A stretch of DNA of 64,000 nt from an uncultured Ruminococcus sp. (GCA_947169885.1 CAMVRM010000009.1:1-64000); one strand, 5' to 3'; numbered from the stretch's first letter, positions 51,400 to 61,830 are shown. Numbers and translations: made by a program. The notes: generated by a model from the letters alone, not told the origin.

Positions 51400-52193
51400 G
51401 CAAGCTGTTCAAGACCGACCTGCGTTCGACTGCACGGAGTTTTGTGCCAGTATGCTTTGGAATACTGGTGCTTGCAGCCGCAATGATAGTCTGCATGGTG
51501 ATGATACGCAGCAGCGAGGAAGTGACCTCTGCGGCTGAAGCCTCACTTATCGTAGCTTATGTCATAAGCTTTCTTGCACTGTTCGTTTTCTCGGCGCTCG
51601 CATTCATCATACCTGTGCAGAGATTCCGCAGATGCGTTATGAAAAACGATGCTTACCTGATGCTGACTATACCCATAAGACCGAGCCTGCATATCGCAAG
51701 CAAGCTGCTCTGTTCGGTGGTGTGGTACATCGCCGCACAAATTTGCAGGGCGATAGTCACGGGAATAATGATACTTTCAGATAAAAGCGACCTCATAGGC
51801 TTTGGGGAAATGGTGACATACTTCACGTTCGGCAGAAGCAGCGGCGAATTTGATGTGGACAGTGTGCTGTATGTCCTCCTGAGTTTTTTCAATACGCTCA
51901 TGCTTATCATCATGTCACAGCTGTTTCTGTACATGGTGTTCGTTATCGCTTCGATGTCCAGCAAAAATTCGGGCGTGCTGACGGTGCTTCTCGCAATAGG
52001 CGGTTCGGTGCTTATCACCTGGGGTTACAGTCTGGTGTTTGCAATGTGGATGAATTTCGGAAGCGGTGATGCACTTGACTATATGTTTTCGCAAATGAGT
52101 TATATTCCAACTTTGATATATTACGCAGTCCTCTCGATAGTTTTTTACTTCGTGACAGCTTATATTATGGATCATAAGTACAATCTGCCGTAA
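51393..52193 (+). CDS. ABC transporter permease, ABC-2-like
   Basis: A 266-residue integral membrane protein with six hydrophobic segments and no soluble domain. It overlaps the ATPase gene, so both form one exporter of unknown substrate. No GntR-type regulator, often found with YtrB-like systems, is adjacent. Confidence 0.82.
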   Translation: MLSKLFKTDLRSTARSFVPVCFGILVLAAAMIVCMVMIRSSEEVTSAAEASLIVAYVISFLALFVFSALAFIIPVQRFRRCVMKNDAYLMLTIPIRPSLHIASKLLCSVVWYIAAQICRAIVTGIMILSDKSDLIGFGEMVTYFTFGRSSGEFDVDSVLYVLLSFFNTLMLIIMSQLFLYMVFVIASMSSKNSGVLTVLLAIGGSVLITWGYSLVFAMWMNFGSGDALDYMFSQMSYIPTLIYYAVLSIVFYFVTAYIMDHKYNLP

Positions 52194-52251
52194 TTTAATA
52201 GAAAATTTTGCGAAGAAAATGTGAAAAAAAGATGATTTTTTTCTGAGGGGC

Positions 52252-52280
52252 TTGATTTTTCGGAAAAAGTGTGGCATAAT
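52252..52280 (+). promoter_or_regulatory. Likely promoter of the cmk-plsC operon
   Basis: TTGATT and CATAAT with a 17-base spacer, 62 bases before the start codon. Confidence 0.5.
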
Positions 52281-52342
52281 ATATAATGTGATAAAAGGCG
52301 TGAGAAAAAGTGACCCGCGCTTTTACGGAAGAAGATGAAAAA

Positions 52343-53701
52343 ATGGGAATAAATATCGCACTTGACGGACCTTCGGGCGCAGGCAAGTCAACTATTGCAC
52401 GAAAGGCTGCCGAAAAGCTCGGGTATATATATGTGGATACGGGCGCTATGTACCGCTCGATCGCATATCATGCTATGACTAACGGCGCTTCGCTGGATGA
52501 TGCGGAGCAGATAGCCGCACAGCTTGAAGGACTGAAAGTCGAACTGACTTATATTGACGGGGCACAGGCTGTCCTTGTCAACGGCGAGAACGTTTCTGAC
52601 AAGATACGCACTCCCGAGGTGTCAATGGGCGCTTCAAAAGTCTCGGCTGTTCCTGCTGTCAGGGATTTCCTGCTTGAAACTCAGCGTGAGATAGCAAGGA
52701 AAAACGATATTATAATGGACGGCAGAGACATCGGAACAGTCGTTCTTCCCGATGCGCAGGTCAAATTGTTCCTGACAGCTACGGCTGAGGAAAGGGCAGA
52801 CAGGCGCTTTAAAGAACTTCAGCAAAAAGGCGACACTTCAACTTATGAAGAAGTGCTTGCAGACATAAATCAGCGTGACTACAACGATACTCATCGTGAG
52901 ATAGCACCGCTAAGACAGGCAGAGGACGCAGTTCTCATCGACTCGACAAATATGACCATTGATGAAGTGGTCGCCGAGATCGTAAAGGCTGCTGAGGCTG
53001 TCTCAAAAAAAAAATCTGAACTAAACACAGAGCGCACGAGCCGCAGAGACCGTGAACTGATGCCGATACACGCTATCAGCAAGAGCCGCAGGATAAACCC
53101 TGTCAGACAGTTCTTTTACGGGATACTGCGCCCGATAGTGATGCTCATATTCAAGATAAAGTACAAGCTGACTTTCGAGGGTGTTGAGAATATCCCGAGG
53201 GACGGCGGAAACATATTCGCCTCAAACCACCGCAGCTACGCTGACCCCGTGCTTATCGCACTGCCGACAAGAGTTCCTATCTCTTATATGGCAAAAAAGG
53301 AGCTGTTCGAGGGCAACAAGGCGTTCAAGTGGCTGATAACCGCTTTCGGGGCTTTCCCTGTTGAAAGAGGCTCGGGAGACACGTCGGTGATCGACACGTC
53401 TATCGAGAAGCTGGAATCGGGTAGAAACCTTGTTATATTCCCCGAGGGGACACGCTCAAAGGATGGAAAGGTCGGCAAGGGCAAGACGGGCGTTGCACTT
53501 ATCGCAGCGGTTGCTCAGACCAAAGTTGTGCCTGTCGGGATAAACTTTGAGGGTGAAAAGCTTACTAAGGGCAAAAAGGTAGTCGTGAGATTCGGCAAAC
53601 CGATCGACCCGAAGGAACTTGGCATAAACGATACGTCTGCGGCAAGCAGAAAGAAGATCAAAAAAGAGATCATGGATTCTATTACCAGTTTGGTGCATTA
53701 A
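52343..53701 (+). CDS. Fusion: cytidylate kinase + 1-acylglycerol-3-phosphate acyltransferase
   Basis: A 452-residue two-domain protein. Residues 1-220 are cytidylate kinase (P-loop ALDGPSGAGKST; VDTGAMYRS; MDGRDIGTVV), which makes CDP/dCDP. After a Lys/Arg-rich linker, residues about 250-450 are a PlsC-type acyltransferase with the catalytic NHRSYADP and FPEGTRSKDG motifs, for phosphatidate synthesis at the membrane. Both active sites are intact. The start at 52343 matches the usual Cmk N-terminus, though a GTG at 52310 is in frame. The stop codon directly touches the next start. Confidence 0.93.
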   Translation: MGINIALDGPSGAGKSTIARKAAEKLGYIYVDTGAMYRSIAYHAMTNGASLDDAEQIAAQLEGLKVELTYIDGAQAVLVNGENVSDKIRTPEVSMGASKVSAVPAVRDFLLETQREIARKNDIIMDGRDIGTVVLPDAQVKLFLTATAEERADRRFKELQQKGDTSTYEEVLADINQRDYNDTHREIAPLRQAEDAVLIDSTNMTIDEVVAEIVKAAEAVSKKKSELNTERTSRRDRELMPIHAISKSRRINPVRQFFYGILRPIVMLIFKIKYKLTFEGVENIPRDGGNIFASNHRSYADPVLIALPTRVPISYMAKKELFEGNKAFKWLITAFGAFPVERGSGDTSVIDTSIEKLESGRNLVIFPEGTRSKDGKVGKGKTGVALIAAVAQTKVVPVGINFEGEKLTKGKKVVVRFGKPIDPKELGINDTSAASRKKIKKEIMDSITSLVH

Positions 53702-55660
53702 ATGTTAACTAAGTGTAAAATTTTTGTCGCAAAGACCGCAGGTTTCTGTTTTGGGGTAGACAGAGCCGTAAAAATCGTGTATAATGAATTAGATAACCGA
53801 AATGATGTTGTGACTTTAGGTCCGATCATCCATAATCGCAGCGTTGTCGCAGATCTCGAAGCAAAGGGCTGTAAAGCAGTATCGCTTGATGAGGTCAGGG
53901 GCGGACAGACTGTTATCATTCGTTCCCACGGTGTACCGAAAGAAGTATACGATAAGCTTGAAAAGCTGGGTGCGGAAACAGTTGATGCAACTTGTCCGTT
54001 CGTTGAACGCATACAACAGAAGGCTCTTGAAAAAACAAAGCAGGGAATGACCGTTCTTATCGCAGGTGATGTTACTCACCCCGAGGTGGAGGGCATACGA
54101 GGCTATTGTCAGACTGAGAGCTATGTTTTCGCAGACCTCGGGGGACTCGGAGAACTGCTCGACAGGATACCGAAGGAAACAAAACTTTGTGTTCTGTCAC
54201 AGACAACGTATAATAAACTTTTGTGGGAGCAGTGCAGGGAATTATTGGATAAGCGCCGCCCTGACGCAGAAGTGTTCGACACTATCTGCAATGCGACCGC
54301 ACAAAGACAGGCAGAGGCTCAGGAACTGTCCTCAGAAGCTGACCTGATGATAATAGCAGGCGGCAGGAACAGTTCTAACACACTGAAGCTCGTGCAGCTG
54401 TGCAGCAGAAATTGCCGCACAGTACACGTTGAAACGGCAGCAGAGCTAAAAGAAGCGCTTAAAGGTGAAGATCTCACAAGAGCAAGATCTATCGGCATCT
54501 CTGCAGGGGCAAGCACTCCTGCTTATATAATTGAGGAGGTACAACAGGCCATGAGCGAAATGTTGAACAATGTTGTTGAAGAAGAATTTAACTTTGCGGA
54601 GGAAATGGAGAAAACTCTTAAGAAAATACATAAGGGTATGAAGGTCGAGGGTACTGTTACAGGTATCGACACAAACGGCGAAGTAAGCGTTTATATCGGC
54701 ACAAAGCACACAGGCTACATCAAGCCCGAGGAACTTTCCGATGACCCCACCAAGAAACCGCAGGATATTGTGAGCGTAGGTGATACTATCTCGCTGATCG
54801 TTCTTCAGACAAGCGATGAGAAGGGCATCGTTGAGCTTTCAAAGAAGAGAGTTGACGCTGCACTGGGTCTTGAAAAGATCGCTGCTGCTGAGAAGGAAGG
54901 CACTGTTCTTACAGGTACTGTTAACGCAGTTGTTAAGGGCGGTCTGCTCGTTTCTTCCAACGGCGTAAGAGTATTTATCCCTGCTTCTCAGGCTGTTCCG
55001 AGAGGCGGAAACCTTGAGGATATGCTGAAAAAGGAAGTTCAGTTCAAGGTGATCGAAGTCAACGAGGCAAGACAGAAGGCTGTCGGCTCTATCCGTCAGG
55101 TAGAGCGTGAGGCAAGAGAGGCTGCAAAGGCTAAGTTCTTTGAGACTGCAAAGCCCGGCGATGTTATCGTAGGCGAAGTAAAGAGCATCACTGATTACGG
55201 CGTATTCGTTGACCTCGGCGGCGTTGACGGTCTTGTAAGAAGAATGGATCTCTCCTGGAAGAGAGTTAAGCATCCTTCGGACGTTGTTTCCGTTGGCGAT
55301 AAGCTTGAAGTTCGCATCAAGGACATCGACACCGAGAACGGCAAGGTATCTCTCTCCGCTAAGAAGGATTCCGAGAATCCCTGGGAGGTATTCAAGACCA
55401 ATTACGAAGTTGGTCAGACCGTTAAGGTAAAGGTAGTTTCACTTACTTCCTTTGGTGCATTCGCACAGATCATTGACGGCGTTGACGGTCTTATCCACAT
55501 CTCGCAGCTTTCTGACCGCAGAGTTGAGAACGTTGCAGACGTGCTTGCTGTCGGCGACGAAGTTGATGTTATGATCACCGACATCGACTATGACAAGAAG
55601 AGGATCAGCCTTTCTATCAGACAGTTGCTTCCTGAAGGATACGACGAGGCTGAAGACTGA
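53702..55660 (+). CDS. ispH-rpsA: Fusion: IspH (HMBPP reductase) + ribosomal protein S1
   Basis: A 652-residue fusion. Residues 1-285 are IspH, the last MEP-pathway enzyme, with its three cluster Cys (GFCFGV, DATCPFV, TICNAT) and the HG and SxN substrate residues. Residues about 315-645 hold four S1 RNA-binding repeats, each a beta-barrel such as GEVKSITDYGVFVDLGGVDG. The fusion is known from other Clostridia. It starts immediately after the Cmk-PlsC stop with no clear ribosome site, so it relies on translational coupling. Confidence 0.95.
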   Translation: MLTKCKIFVAKTAGFCFGVDRAVKIVYNELDNRNDVVTLGPIIHNRSVVADLEAKGCKAVSLDEVRGGQTVIIRSHGVPKEVYDKLEKLGAETVDATCPFVERIQQKALEKTKQGMTVLIAGDVTHPEVEGIRGYCQTESYVFADLGGLGELLDRIPKETKLCVLSQTTYNKLLWEQCRELLDKRRPDAEVFDTICNATAQRQAEAQELSSEADLMIIAGGRNSSNTLKLVQLCSRNCRTVHVETAAELKEALKGEDLTRARSIGISAGASTPAYIIEEVQQAMSEMLNNVVEEEFNFAEEMEKTLKKIHKGMKVEGTVTGIDTNGEVSVYIGTKHTGYIKPEELSDDPTKKPQDIVSVGDTISLIVLQTSDEKGIVELSKKRVDAALGLEKIAAAEKEGTVLTGTVNAVVKGGLLVSSNGVRVFIPASQAVPRGGNLEDMLKKEVQFKVIEVNEARQKAVGSIRQVEREAREAAKAKFFETAKPGDVIVGEVKSITDYGVFVDLGGVDGLVRRMDLSWKRVKHPSDVVSVGDKLEVRIKDIDTENGKVSLSAKKDSENPWEVFKTNYEVGQTVKVKVVSLTSFGAFAQIIDGVDGLIHISQLSDRRVENVADVLAVGDEVDVMITDIDYDKKRISLSIRQLLPEGYDEAED

Positions 55661-55761
55661 GCCGCTACAAAACAGAAATAACATAAAGGGGGCGGCAACG
55701 TCCCCTTGCTTTTATCGGAGATATGACTTTTTAAGAGGACAAAACGAGAAAGGCTGTTTAT

Positions 55762-57984
55762 ATGGATGAAAAAAGGAATGGCTCGGTAAAGCGCCGCAGA
55801 CCGCAGGCACAGCCGAAGAAATACCGTCAGCACCCTGCTGTTACGATCCTCAAGGTCGTGGGCACGCTGTTTCTTTCGGGACTGATGATAATTGTTATCA
55901 CCGGTTCGATCTTTGCGACTGCTCTTACCATTTATATCCTGAATTTTGCAGACACCACCACAACTGTTAATCTTGATGAGGAAGTTGTGACTTCAAATGT
56001 CACTCGGTTTTTTTACAGGAATCCCGATTTCGACCCCGATGATGAGGAAAGCGAAGAATGGCTGTTCTATTACGGGCTGAAAAATCAACAGCGAAAAGCA
56101 GTCTGGGTCGACTTAAAGCAAGTTCCGGACTATGCTCAGGACGCTTTTGTGTGCGCTGAGGACGAACGTTTCTATACGCATGACGGTGTTGACTTCAAGA
56201 GAACTCTCTCGGCTATCGTTCAGACACTTCTCGGTTATAAGCAGGGCGGTTCGACGATCACCCAGCAAACTATCAAAAATATCACCAAAGATAACGAGAC
56301 AGACGGCTCTGAGGGTGTTGAACGTAAGATACGTGAGATTTTCAGAGCGATAAACGTTGAGAAAGTTTACACAAAGGACGATATTCTTGAAGCGTATGTG
56401 AATGTTGTTGAGTTCGGTACTTCTTCTATGGAGATAGTCGGCGTTGAGCAGGCTGCTAACTACTACTTTTGCAAGGACGTTTCGGAACTCAACTATGCTG
56501 AGGCTGCTTCGCTTGCGGCTATGCTGAAAGCACCTGCCGACCTGAACCCGCTCGAAAACCCCGAGGACAACGATGATCGTCTGAGATATGTTCTTCGTCA
56601 GATGAATGACAACGGAACGCTGTCTGACGATGAGTGGGATATTGCTAAGAAACAGGCTGATGAGCTTGAAGTTATCGGCGACCCCGAGTTCTCCAGTATC
56701 GAGGAGGACAACGAGATACCAGAAGATCAGGGCGATACAGACTGGTTCATGGACGCTGTTATCAATCAGGCGGAGGAACTTATCGCCGATCAGAAAGGTA
56801 TCAGCATCGAGGACGCAAGACAGCGCCTGTATTCGGGCGGATATGATGTTTACACGACTGTTGACATTAATATGCAGCGTGATCTGGAAAAGAAGATGCG
56901 TGACGCATCGAACTTCCAGGAGTGGTCCTTCGACGATGACAAGCTTATGGCAGGGTTCTGCGTTGTCGATTATCAGGGCAATGTGCTTGTCAATGTAAGT
57001 TCACGAAATAAGAAAAAAGGTTCGAGAATATTCAACCTTGTATCTCAGGGCGAACGTTCTCCCGGTTCGTGCATAAAGCCTATCGCTTCTTATGCGCCTG
57101 CGCTGGATCAGGATCTTATAACCTATTCGCAGATGATACTCGATTCGCCGATCAATGTCGATGCCGATAGTGACGGCATTGAGGAAAAGTGGCCTGTCAA
57201 CTACTCTGAGTTTGGCGAAAGTGCCAACTGGTCAAATGCGTATATCCCTGCATGGCAGATGCTTGCACTGTCGCTCAATACTGCGCCTGCACAGCTTGTT
57301 CAGCAAATGACACCGACTTACTGCTATAATTTCCTGCGTGAAAAGCTTGACATTACAACGCTCGTTGACGGAACTGACTCGGATTATTCGGGTATGACGG
57401 TCGGCGGTCTGACACATGGTCTGCACTTGCAGGAACTTGTTGCGGCTTACACGATATTCGGAAACGGCGGCAGAAAATATCCCACAACTTATATCTCGCT
57501 TATGGAGGAAGTTGACGGAACAGTTGTTTACGAACACACCGACGGTTACAAGCAGGCAATAAATGACAGCACTTCTTACATCATGAACAAGATGATGCAG
57601 AAAGCTGTTACTGATGCAAACGGTACGGCTCGCTATGCAAGACTGAAGAACACTGTTCTTGCGGCGAAAACAGGTACTTCGTCCGACTGGGTCGACTTGA
57701 ACTTTGTTGGTTGCACTCCCGATTACGTCAGCGGCGTATGGATAGGTTATGAGGAGTGGAAGAAGATACCAACCAGCGATTATCAAAATATCGGTGAGAT
57801 ATGGCACAACCTGTTCGGCGATATTGCTGAAAATGAAACACATCATGACTTCCAGATGCCTGACTCGGTAGAGGTGCTGAAATACTGCACACGTTCGGGA
57901 GAGATAGCATCGAATTTCTGCGGCTCAACGGATATTGGCTACTACAAGGAATCGTTTATACCGCAGTACTGCAACATCGGCTGA
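55762..57984 (+). CDS. Class A penicillin-binding protein (PBP1A type)
   Basis: A 740-residue bifunctional wall synthase. Basic cytoplasmic tail, membrane anchor (about 30-58), GT51 glycosyltransferase (about 100-280; EDERFYTHDGVD with the catalytic Glu, GGSTITQQ) and transpeptidase (about 370-720) with SxxK in SPGSCIKP, SLN and KTGTS. It polymerises and crosslinks peptidoglycan. It follows rpsA by about 100 bases on the same strand and ends in a strong hairpin shared with the next leader. Confidence 0.94.
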   Translation: MDEKRNGSVKRRRPQAQPKKYRQHPAVTILKVVGTLFLSGLMIIVITGSIFATALTIYILNFADTTTTVNLDEEVVTSNVTRFFYRNPDFDPDDEESEEWLFYYGLKNQQRKAVWVDLKQVPDYAQDAFVCAEDERFYTHDGVDFKRTLSAIVQTLLGYKQGGSTITQQTIKNITKDNETDGSEGVERKIREIFRAINVEKVYTKDDILEAYVNVVEFGTSSMEIVGVEQAANYYFCKDVSELNYAEAASLAAMLKAPADLNPLENPEDNDDRLRYVLRQMNDNGTLSDDEWDIAKKQADELEVIGDPEFSSIEEDNEIPEDQGDTDWFMDAVINQAEELIADQKGISIEDARQRLYSGGYDVYTTVDINMQRDLEKKMRDASNFQEWSFDDDKLMAGFCVVDYQGNVLVNVSSRNKKKGSRIFNLVSQGERSPGSCIKPIASYAPALDQDLITYSQMILDSPINVDADSDGIEEKWPVNYSEFGESANWSNAYIPAWQMLALSLNTAPAQLVQQMTPTYCYNFLREKLDITTLVDGTDSDYSGMTVGGLTHGLHLQELVAAYTIFGNGGRKYPTTYISLMEEVDGTVVYEHTDGYKQAINDSTSYIMNKMMQKAVTDANGTARYARLKNTVLAAKTGTSSDWVDLNFVGCTPDYVSGVWIGYEEWKKIPTSDYQNIGEIWHNLFGDIAENETHHDFQMPDSVEVLKYCTRSGEIASNFCGSTDIGYYKESFIPQYCNIG

Positions 57985-58026
57985 TGAACGCAAAGTCTTG
58001 AAAAGACGAATATTTTTAACAGTAAT

Positions 58027-58084
58027 GGGGCTGTTCGACAATGGGTGGATCGCACCCTTCGACAGCCCCTTTTTGTGTGGAAAG
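58027..58084 (+). terminator. Terminator of the PBP gene
   Basis: GGGGCTGT-CGA pairs with TCGACAGCCCC, with an inner GGGTG/CACCC, followed by T5. It lies just before the ribosome site of the methyltransferase gene. Confidence 0.88.
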
Positions 58085-58091
58085 GAAAATA

Positions 58092-59207
58092 ATGGATAAG
58101 ATCAGGATCTGCTGTCCATGTCACTTCGGACTGGAGAGCGTGCTAAAATTCGAGGTAACAAAGCTTGGCGGAGAGGAAATCACTGTCAGTGACGGAAAGG
58201 TGACTTTTTCGGGCGGTGTGGAAATGGTCGCTCGTGCGAACATATGTTTATCTACTGCTGAAAGAGTGCTGATAGAACTGGGCAGTTTCAGGGCGATGAC
58301 TTTTGAACAGCTTTTTGAGGGAACAGCGGCACTTCCGCTTGAACAGTTCATCGGAAAAACAGATGCTTTTCCGGTAAAAGGTCACAGCATCAACTCAAAG
58401 CTGCATAGTATACCTGACTGTCAGCGTATAATCAAGAAAGCGGCAAGCAAGCGTCTTGGCAATCGCTATGGCGTGACGTGGCTGGAGGAGAGCGGTGCAG
58501 TTCACCAGCTGCAATTCAACATACTCAAAGACATCTGCACGATCTGGCTCGATACTTCGGGCGCAGGTCTGCACAAGCGTGGCTACCGCAAAAATTCCAA
58601 CTCTGCGCCGATAAAAGAAACGCTTGCGGCAGGGCTTATTGACCTTGCGAGGGTCAGAGCGGACAGCATCGTTTGTGACCCGATGTGCGGTTCGGGTACA
58701 CTGCTTATCGAAGCGGCGTACAAGGCGATGAACATTGCCCCCGGGCTGAGAAGAAGCTTTGCGGCGCAGGAGTGGCAGCAGATACCCGAGGAGATCTGGA
58801 GATACGAGCGTGAGCGTGCTGTCGAAAGTGTCCGCAGAGACACGGCGTTCAAGGGTCTGGGTTCGGACATCGACCCTAGCGCAGTCGACCTGACTATCGA
58901 AAACGCACGAAAGGCAGGAGTAGGCGCACGCATTGACGTTCGTGAACGTGATGTCAAAAGTTTCACGCCGCCCGAGGGTGCGATAACTGTCTGCAATCCG
59001 CCTTACGGTGAGAGACTGCTTGACATAAAGGCTGCCGAGGAACTGTACAAGCGGCTGGGCGAGCGGCTTCACCCCGATGCACAGCACCCATGCGTTATTA
59101 TCTCGCCCGATGAGGACTTTGAAAAGCACTTCGGCAAAAAGGCAGACAAAAAACGCAAGCTGTATAACGGCATGATAAAGTGCGATCTATATATGTATTT
59201 TAAGTAA
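58092..59207 (+). CDS. THUMP-domain class I methyltransferase (RlmL/YpsC-like)
   Basis: A 371-residue protein with an N-terminal ferredoxin-like and THUMP RNA-binding region (to about 155) and an SAM-dependent N2-guanine methyltransferase domain: DPMCGSGTLLIEAA, LGSDIDPSAVD and the catalytic NPPYGERL. It resembles the RlmL N-terminal domain and YpsC, which modify 23S rRNA. The start at 58092 has AAAGGAAA upstream; the 58041 reading runs through the terminator stem. Confidence 0.9.
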   Translation: MDKIRICCPCHFGLESVLKFEVTKLGGEEITVSDGKVTFSGGVEMVARANICLSTAERVLIELGSFRAMTFEQLFEGTAALPLEQFIGKTDAFPVKGHSINSKLHSIPDCQRIIKKAASKRLGNRYGVTWLEESGAVHQLQFNILKDICTIWLDTSGAGLHKRGYRKNSNSAPIKETLAAGLIDLARVRADSIVCDPMCGSGTLLIEAAYKAMNIAPGLRRSFAAQEWQQIPEEIWRYERERAVESVRRDTAFKGLGSDIDPSAVDLTIENARKAGVGARIDVRERDVKSFTPPEGAITVCNPPYGERLLDIKAAEELYKRLGERLHPDAQHPCVIISPDEDFEKHFGKKADKKRKLYNGMIKCDLYMYFK

Positions 59208-59223
59208 CGGAGAAAAGGGAAAA

Positions 59224-59883
59224 ATGGAAAAGAAAATATCAGCAGTTGTTTTTGACATGGACGGAGTTCTGCTCGACACCGAGCGGCTTTGTCTTATCGT
59301 TTGGAAGAAGATCGCCGAGAAATATAAGCTTGAAAACGTTGAGGAGGTCTATCACAGGACTATCGGCAGGACTACCGCCGACACAAAGCTTATCGTTGCC
59401 GAGACTTATCCGCAGATAGATGTTGAGGAGGTTTACGGCGAACTGCGTCAGGTGATGCACTGCACGATAGCTGAGGACGGTCTGCCCGTCAAGCCCTATG
59501 CAGAGGACATTCTGAAAGCGCTGAAAGAAAAGGGCGTGCCGATCGCGCTTGCTTCTTCGACACGTCAGGTGACAGTTGAAGCACAGCTGCAAATGGCTGG
59601 CTTCTTGCAGTACTTTGATGCAGTCATAGGCGGAGACACTATCGAGAACAGCAAGCCTGCACCCGACATTTATCTTGCGGCTTGCAAAAGGCTGAATGTT
59701 TCGCCCGAAAATGCGGCGGCAGTTGAGGACAGTTTCAACGGTGTGCGTTCGGCGAATGCGGCAGGGCTTTACACGTTCATGGTGCCTGATCTTTTGCAGC
59801 CCGATGACGAGATGAAGAAACTTGCAGACGTTATCGCTGCCGATCTTAACGAGGTCAGACAGCTGCTTGACAAAATGCTCTGA
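59224..59883 (+). CDS. HAD-superfamily hydrolase (beta-phosphoglucomutase/phosphatase type)
   Basis: A 219-residue subfamily IA HAD protein. Motif I FDMDGVLLDTE, cap domain, motif II LASSTRQ, motif III KPAPDIY and motif IV VEDSFNGVRSA. Members act as sugar-phosphate phosphatases or beta-phosphoglucomutases; the sequence does not decide. It follows the methyltransferase gene by 16 bases and precedes asnB by 12. Confidence 0.9.
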   Translation: MEKKISAVVFDMDGVLLDTERLCLIVWKKIAEKYKLENVEEVYHRTIGRTTADTKLIVAETYPQIDVEEVYGELRQVMHCTIAEDGLPVKPYAEDILKALKEKGVPIALASSTRQVTVEAQLQMAGFLQYFDAVIGGDTIENSKPAPDIYLAACKRLNVSPENAAAVEDSFNGVRSANAAGLYTFMVPDLLQPDDEMKKLADVIAADLNEVRQLLDKML

Positions 59884-59895
59884 GGAGGTATTTTT

Positions 59896-61743
59896 ATGTG
59901 CGGTTTTGTTGGATTTACCGAGTATCTCGAAAATTCGAGAGAGGTCATCGGGAAGATGATGGACAGGATAGCCCACCGAGGTCCCGATCAGGCAGGCTGT
60001 TATGTCAGCAATGAGGTGACTATGGGATTTCGCAGGCTTTCGATAATCGACCTTTCGGAGGCGGGAAGTCAGCCGATGTTCAATGAGGACAAAACGGTGG
60101 TCATCACTTTCAACGGCGAGATATACAACTACCGTGAACTGCGTGAGGAACTTATCTCGTGCGGACACAGCTTTGCTTCAAATGCTGATACGGAAGTTCT
60201 GATACACGGATATGAACAGTGGGACTATGAAACACTGCTGAACAAACTGCGTGGAATGTTCGCATTTGTTATCTATGACATGAAGAAAAAGCGTATATTC
60301 GGCGCAAGAGATTTCTTCGGCATAAAACCGCTCTACTACGGCAGATTCGGCAAAACGCTCATGTGGGGAAGCGAGATCAAAAGCTTTCTCGAACACCCTG
60401 CATTCGTCAAGGAAGTCAACGAAGATGTTCTCGAGACTTATCTGACTTTCCAGTATTCGCCCACAAGCGAGACTTTCTTTAAGAATGTCAGCAAACTTCC
60501 TGCCGCACATTATTTCGTATACGAAAACGGCAGTATGACCGTCAAGCGCTATTGGCAGATAGACTTTAAGCCTGACGAGAAGCCCACGCTCGAGGACTGG
60601 GTGAACCGCATTTCCGACACGTTCAGAAACAGCGTTGAAGCACACAAGATAGCTGATGTTGAGGTGGGTTCGTTCCTGTCTAGCGGTGTTGATTCCAGCT
60701 ATGTTGCGGCAGTGGCAAATGTGGATAAGACTTTCACAGTCGGTTTCGGCGAGGACGAAAAGTACAACGAGATCGGCTATGCAAAGGAATTTTCGCAGTA
60801 CATCGGCAAGGAGAACACTTCACGCATAATCAGTCCCGAGGATTACTGGGAGAATTTTGCGAAGATCCAGTATCACATGGACGAACCGCTTGCTGACCCT
60901 GCGGCGGCAGCACTGTTTTTCGTCTGCAAGCTGGCTTCCGAGAAAGTCAAAGTTGTGCTTTCGGGCGAAGGTGCTGACGAGATCTTCGGCGGCTACAACA
61001 TCTATCACAATCCCGATGACATGGCGATGTATGAGCATATCCCTCTGACAATAAGACGTGCGGCCGGAAAGGCTGTCTCGGGTCTGCCGCATAAATACGG
61101 CGTGAATTTCCTCATTCGTGGAAGTCAGACGCTTGAAGAACGCTTTATCGGCAACGCTTATATGTTCACGCCTGCCGAGCGAAAAGCGCTTCTTAAACGC
61201 CGCACCAATGCTCCCGACCCTACCGAAATAACAAAGCCGTTCTATGACCGCTCGGCGAAGAACGACCCGACCACCCGGATGCAATACTTAGACCTGCATC
61301 TCTGGATGACGGGAGACATTCTGCTCAAAGCCGACAAGATGAGCATGGCACATTCGCTGGAATTGAGAGTTCCGTTCCTCGACAAGCGTGTAATGGCGCT
61401 TGCTGAACGTATCCCGAAACGTTACCGTGTGACGAAAGAGACTACAAAGTATGCTATGAGAGTTGCGGCGCTGCGTGCCTGCCCTCCGAAGACCGCCGAG
61501 AAGAAAAAGCTCGGTTTCCCCGTTCCGACAAGGGTGTGGCTCAAAGAGGACAAATACTACTCTATCGTCAAGGAGAAGTTCCTGTCGGCAGACTCGGAAA
61601 GATACTTCAACACCGAACAGCTGGTGAAGCTTCTTGACGAGCATCGTGAGGGCAAATATGACCATTCGAGAAAGATATGGACTGTCTATACTTTTCTAGT
61701 GTGGTACGATGTTTACTTCAATAATGCAGGAAAGTATGAATAA
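59896..61743 (+). CDS. asnB: Asparagine synthetase (glutamine-hydrolysing)
   Basis: A 615-residue class B enzyme. The glutaminase domain begins with the catalytic Cys (MCGFVGF), with RGPDQAG and NGEIYNYRELR. The synthetase domain has the PP-loop SSGVDSSYVA (near residue 260) and the GEGADEIFGGYN block. GAGGAGGT precedes the start. It makes asparagine from aspartate, ATP and glutamine, and is probably the last gene of the run from 58092. Confidence 0.95.
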   Translation: MCGFVGFTEYLENSREVIGKMMDRIAHRGPDQAGCYVSNEVTMGFRRLSIIDLSEAGSQPMFNEDKTVVITFNGEIYNYRELREELISCGHSFASNADTEVLIHGYEQWDYETLLNKLRGMFAFVIYDMKKKRIFGARDFFGIKPLYYGRFGKTLMWGSEIKSFLEHPAFVKEVNEDVLETYLTFQYSPTSETFFKNVSKLPAAHYFVYENGSMTVKRYWQIDFKPDEKPTLEDWVNRISDTFRNSVEAHKIADVEVGSFLSSGVDSSYVAAVANVDKTFTVGFGEDEKYNEIGYAKEFSQYIGKENTSRIISPEDYWENFAKIQYHMDEPLADPAAAALFFVCKLASEKVKVVLSGEGADEIFGGYNIYHNPDDMAMYEHIPLTIRRAAGKAVSGLPHKYGVNFLIRGSQTLEERFIGNAYMFTPAERKALLKRRTNAPDPTEITKPFYDRSAKNDPTTRMQYLDLHLWMTGDILLKADKMSMAHSLELRVPFLDKRVMALAERIPKRYRVTKETTKYAMRVAALRACPPKTAEKKKLGFPVPTRVWLKEDKYYSIVKEKFLSADSERYFNTEQLVKLLDEHREGKYDHSRKIWTVYTFLVWYDVYFNNAGKYE

Positions 61744-61830
61744 AAGATAATGTAATAAAATATTAAACGTAAACAGAAAAATAACAGAAAAATGCTTGTT
61801 AAAAATTATTGCGGTGTTGTTCTCAGATAC

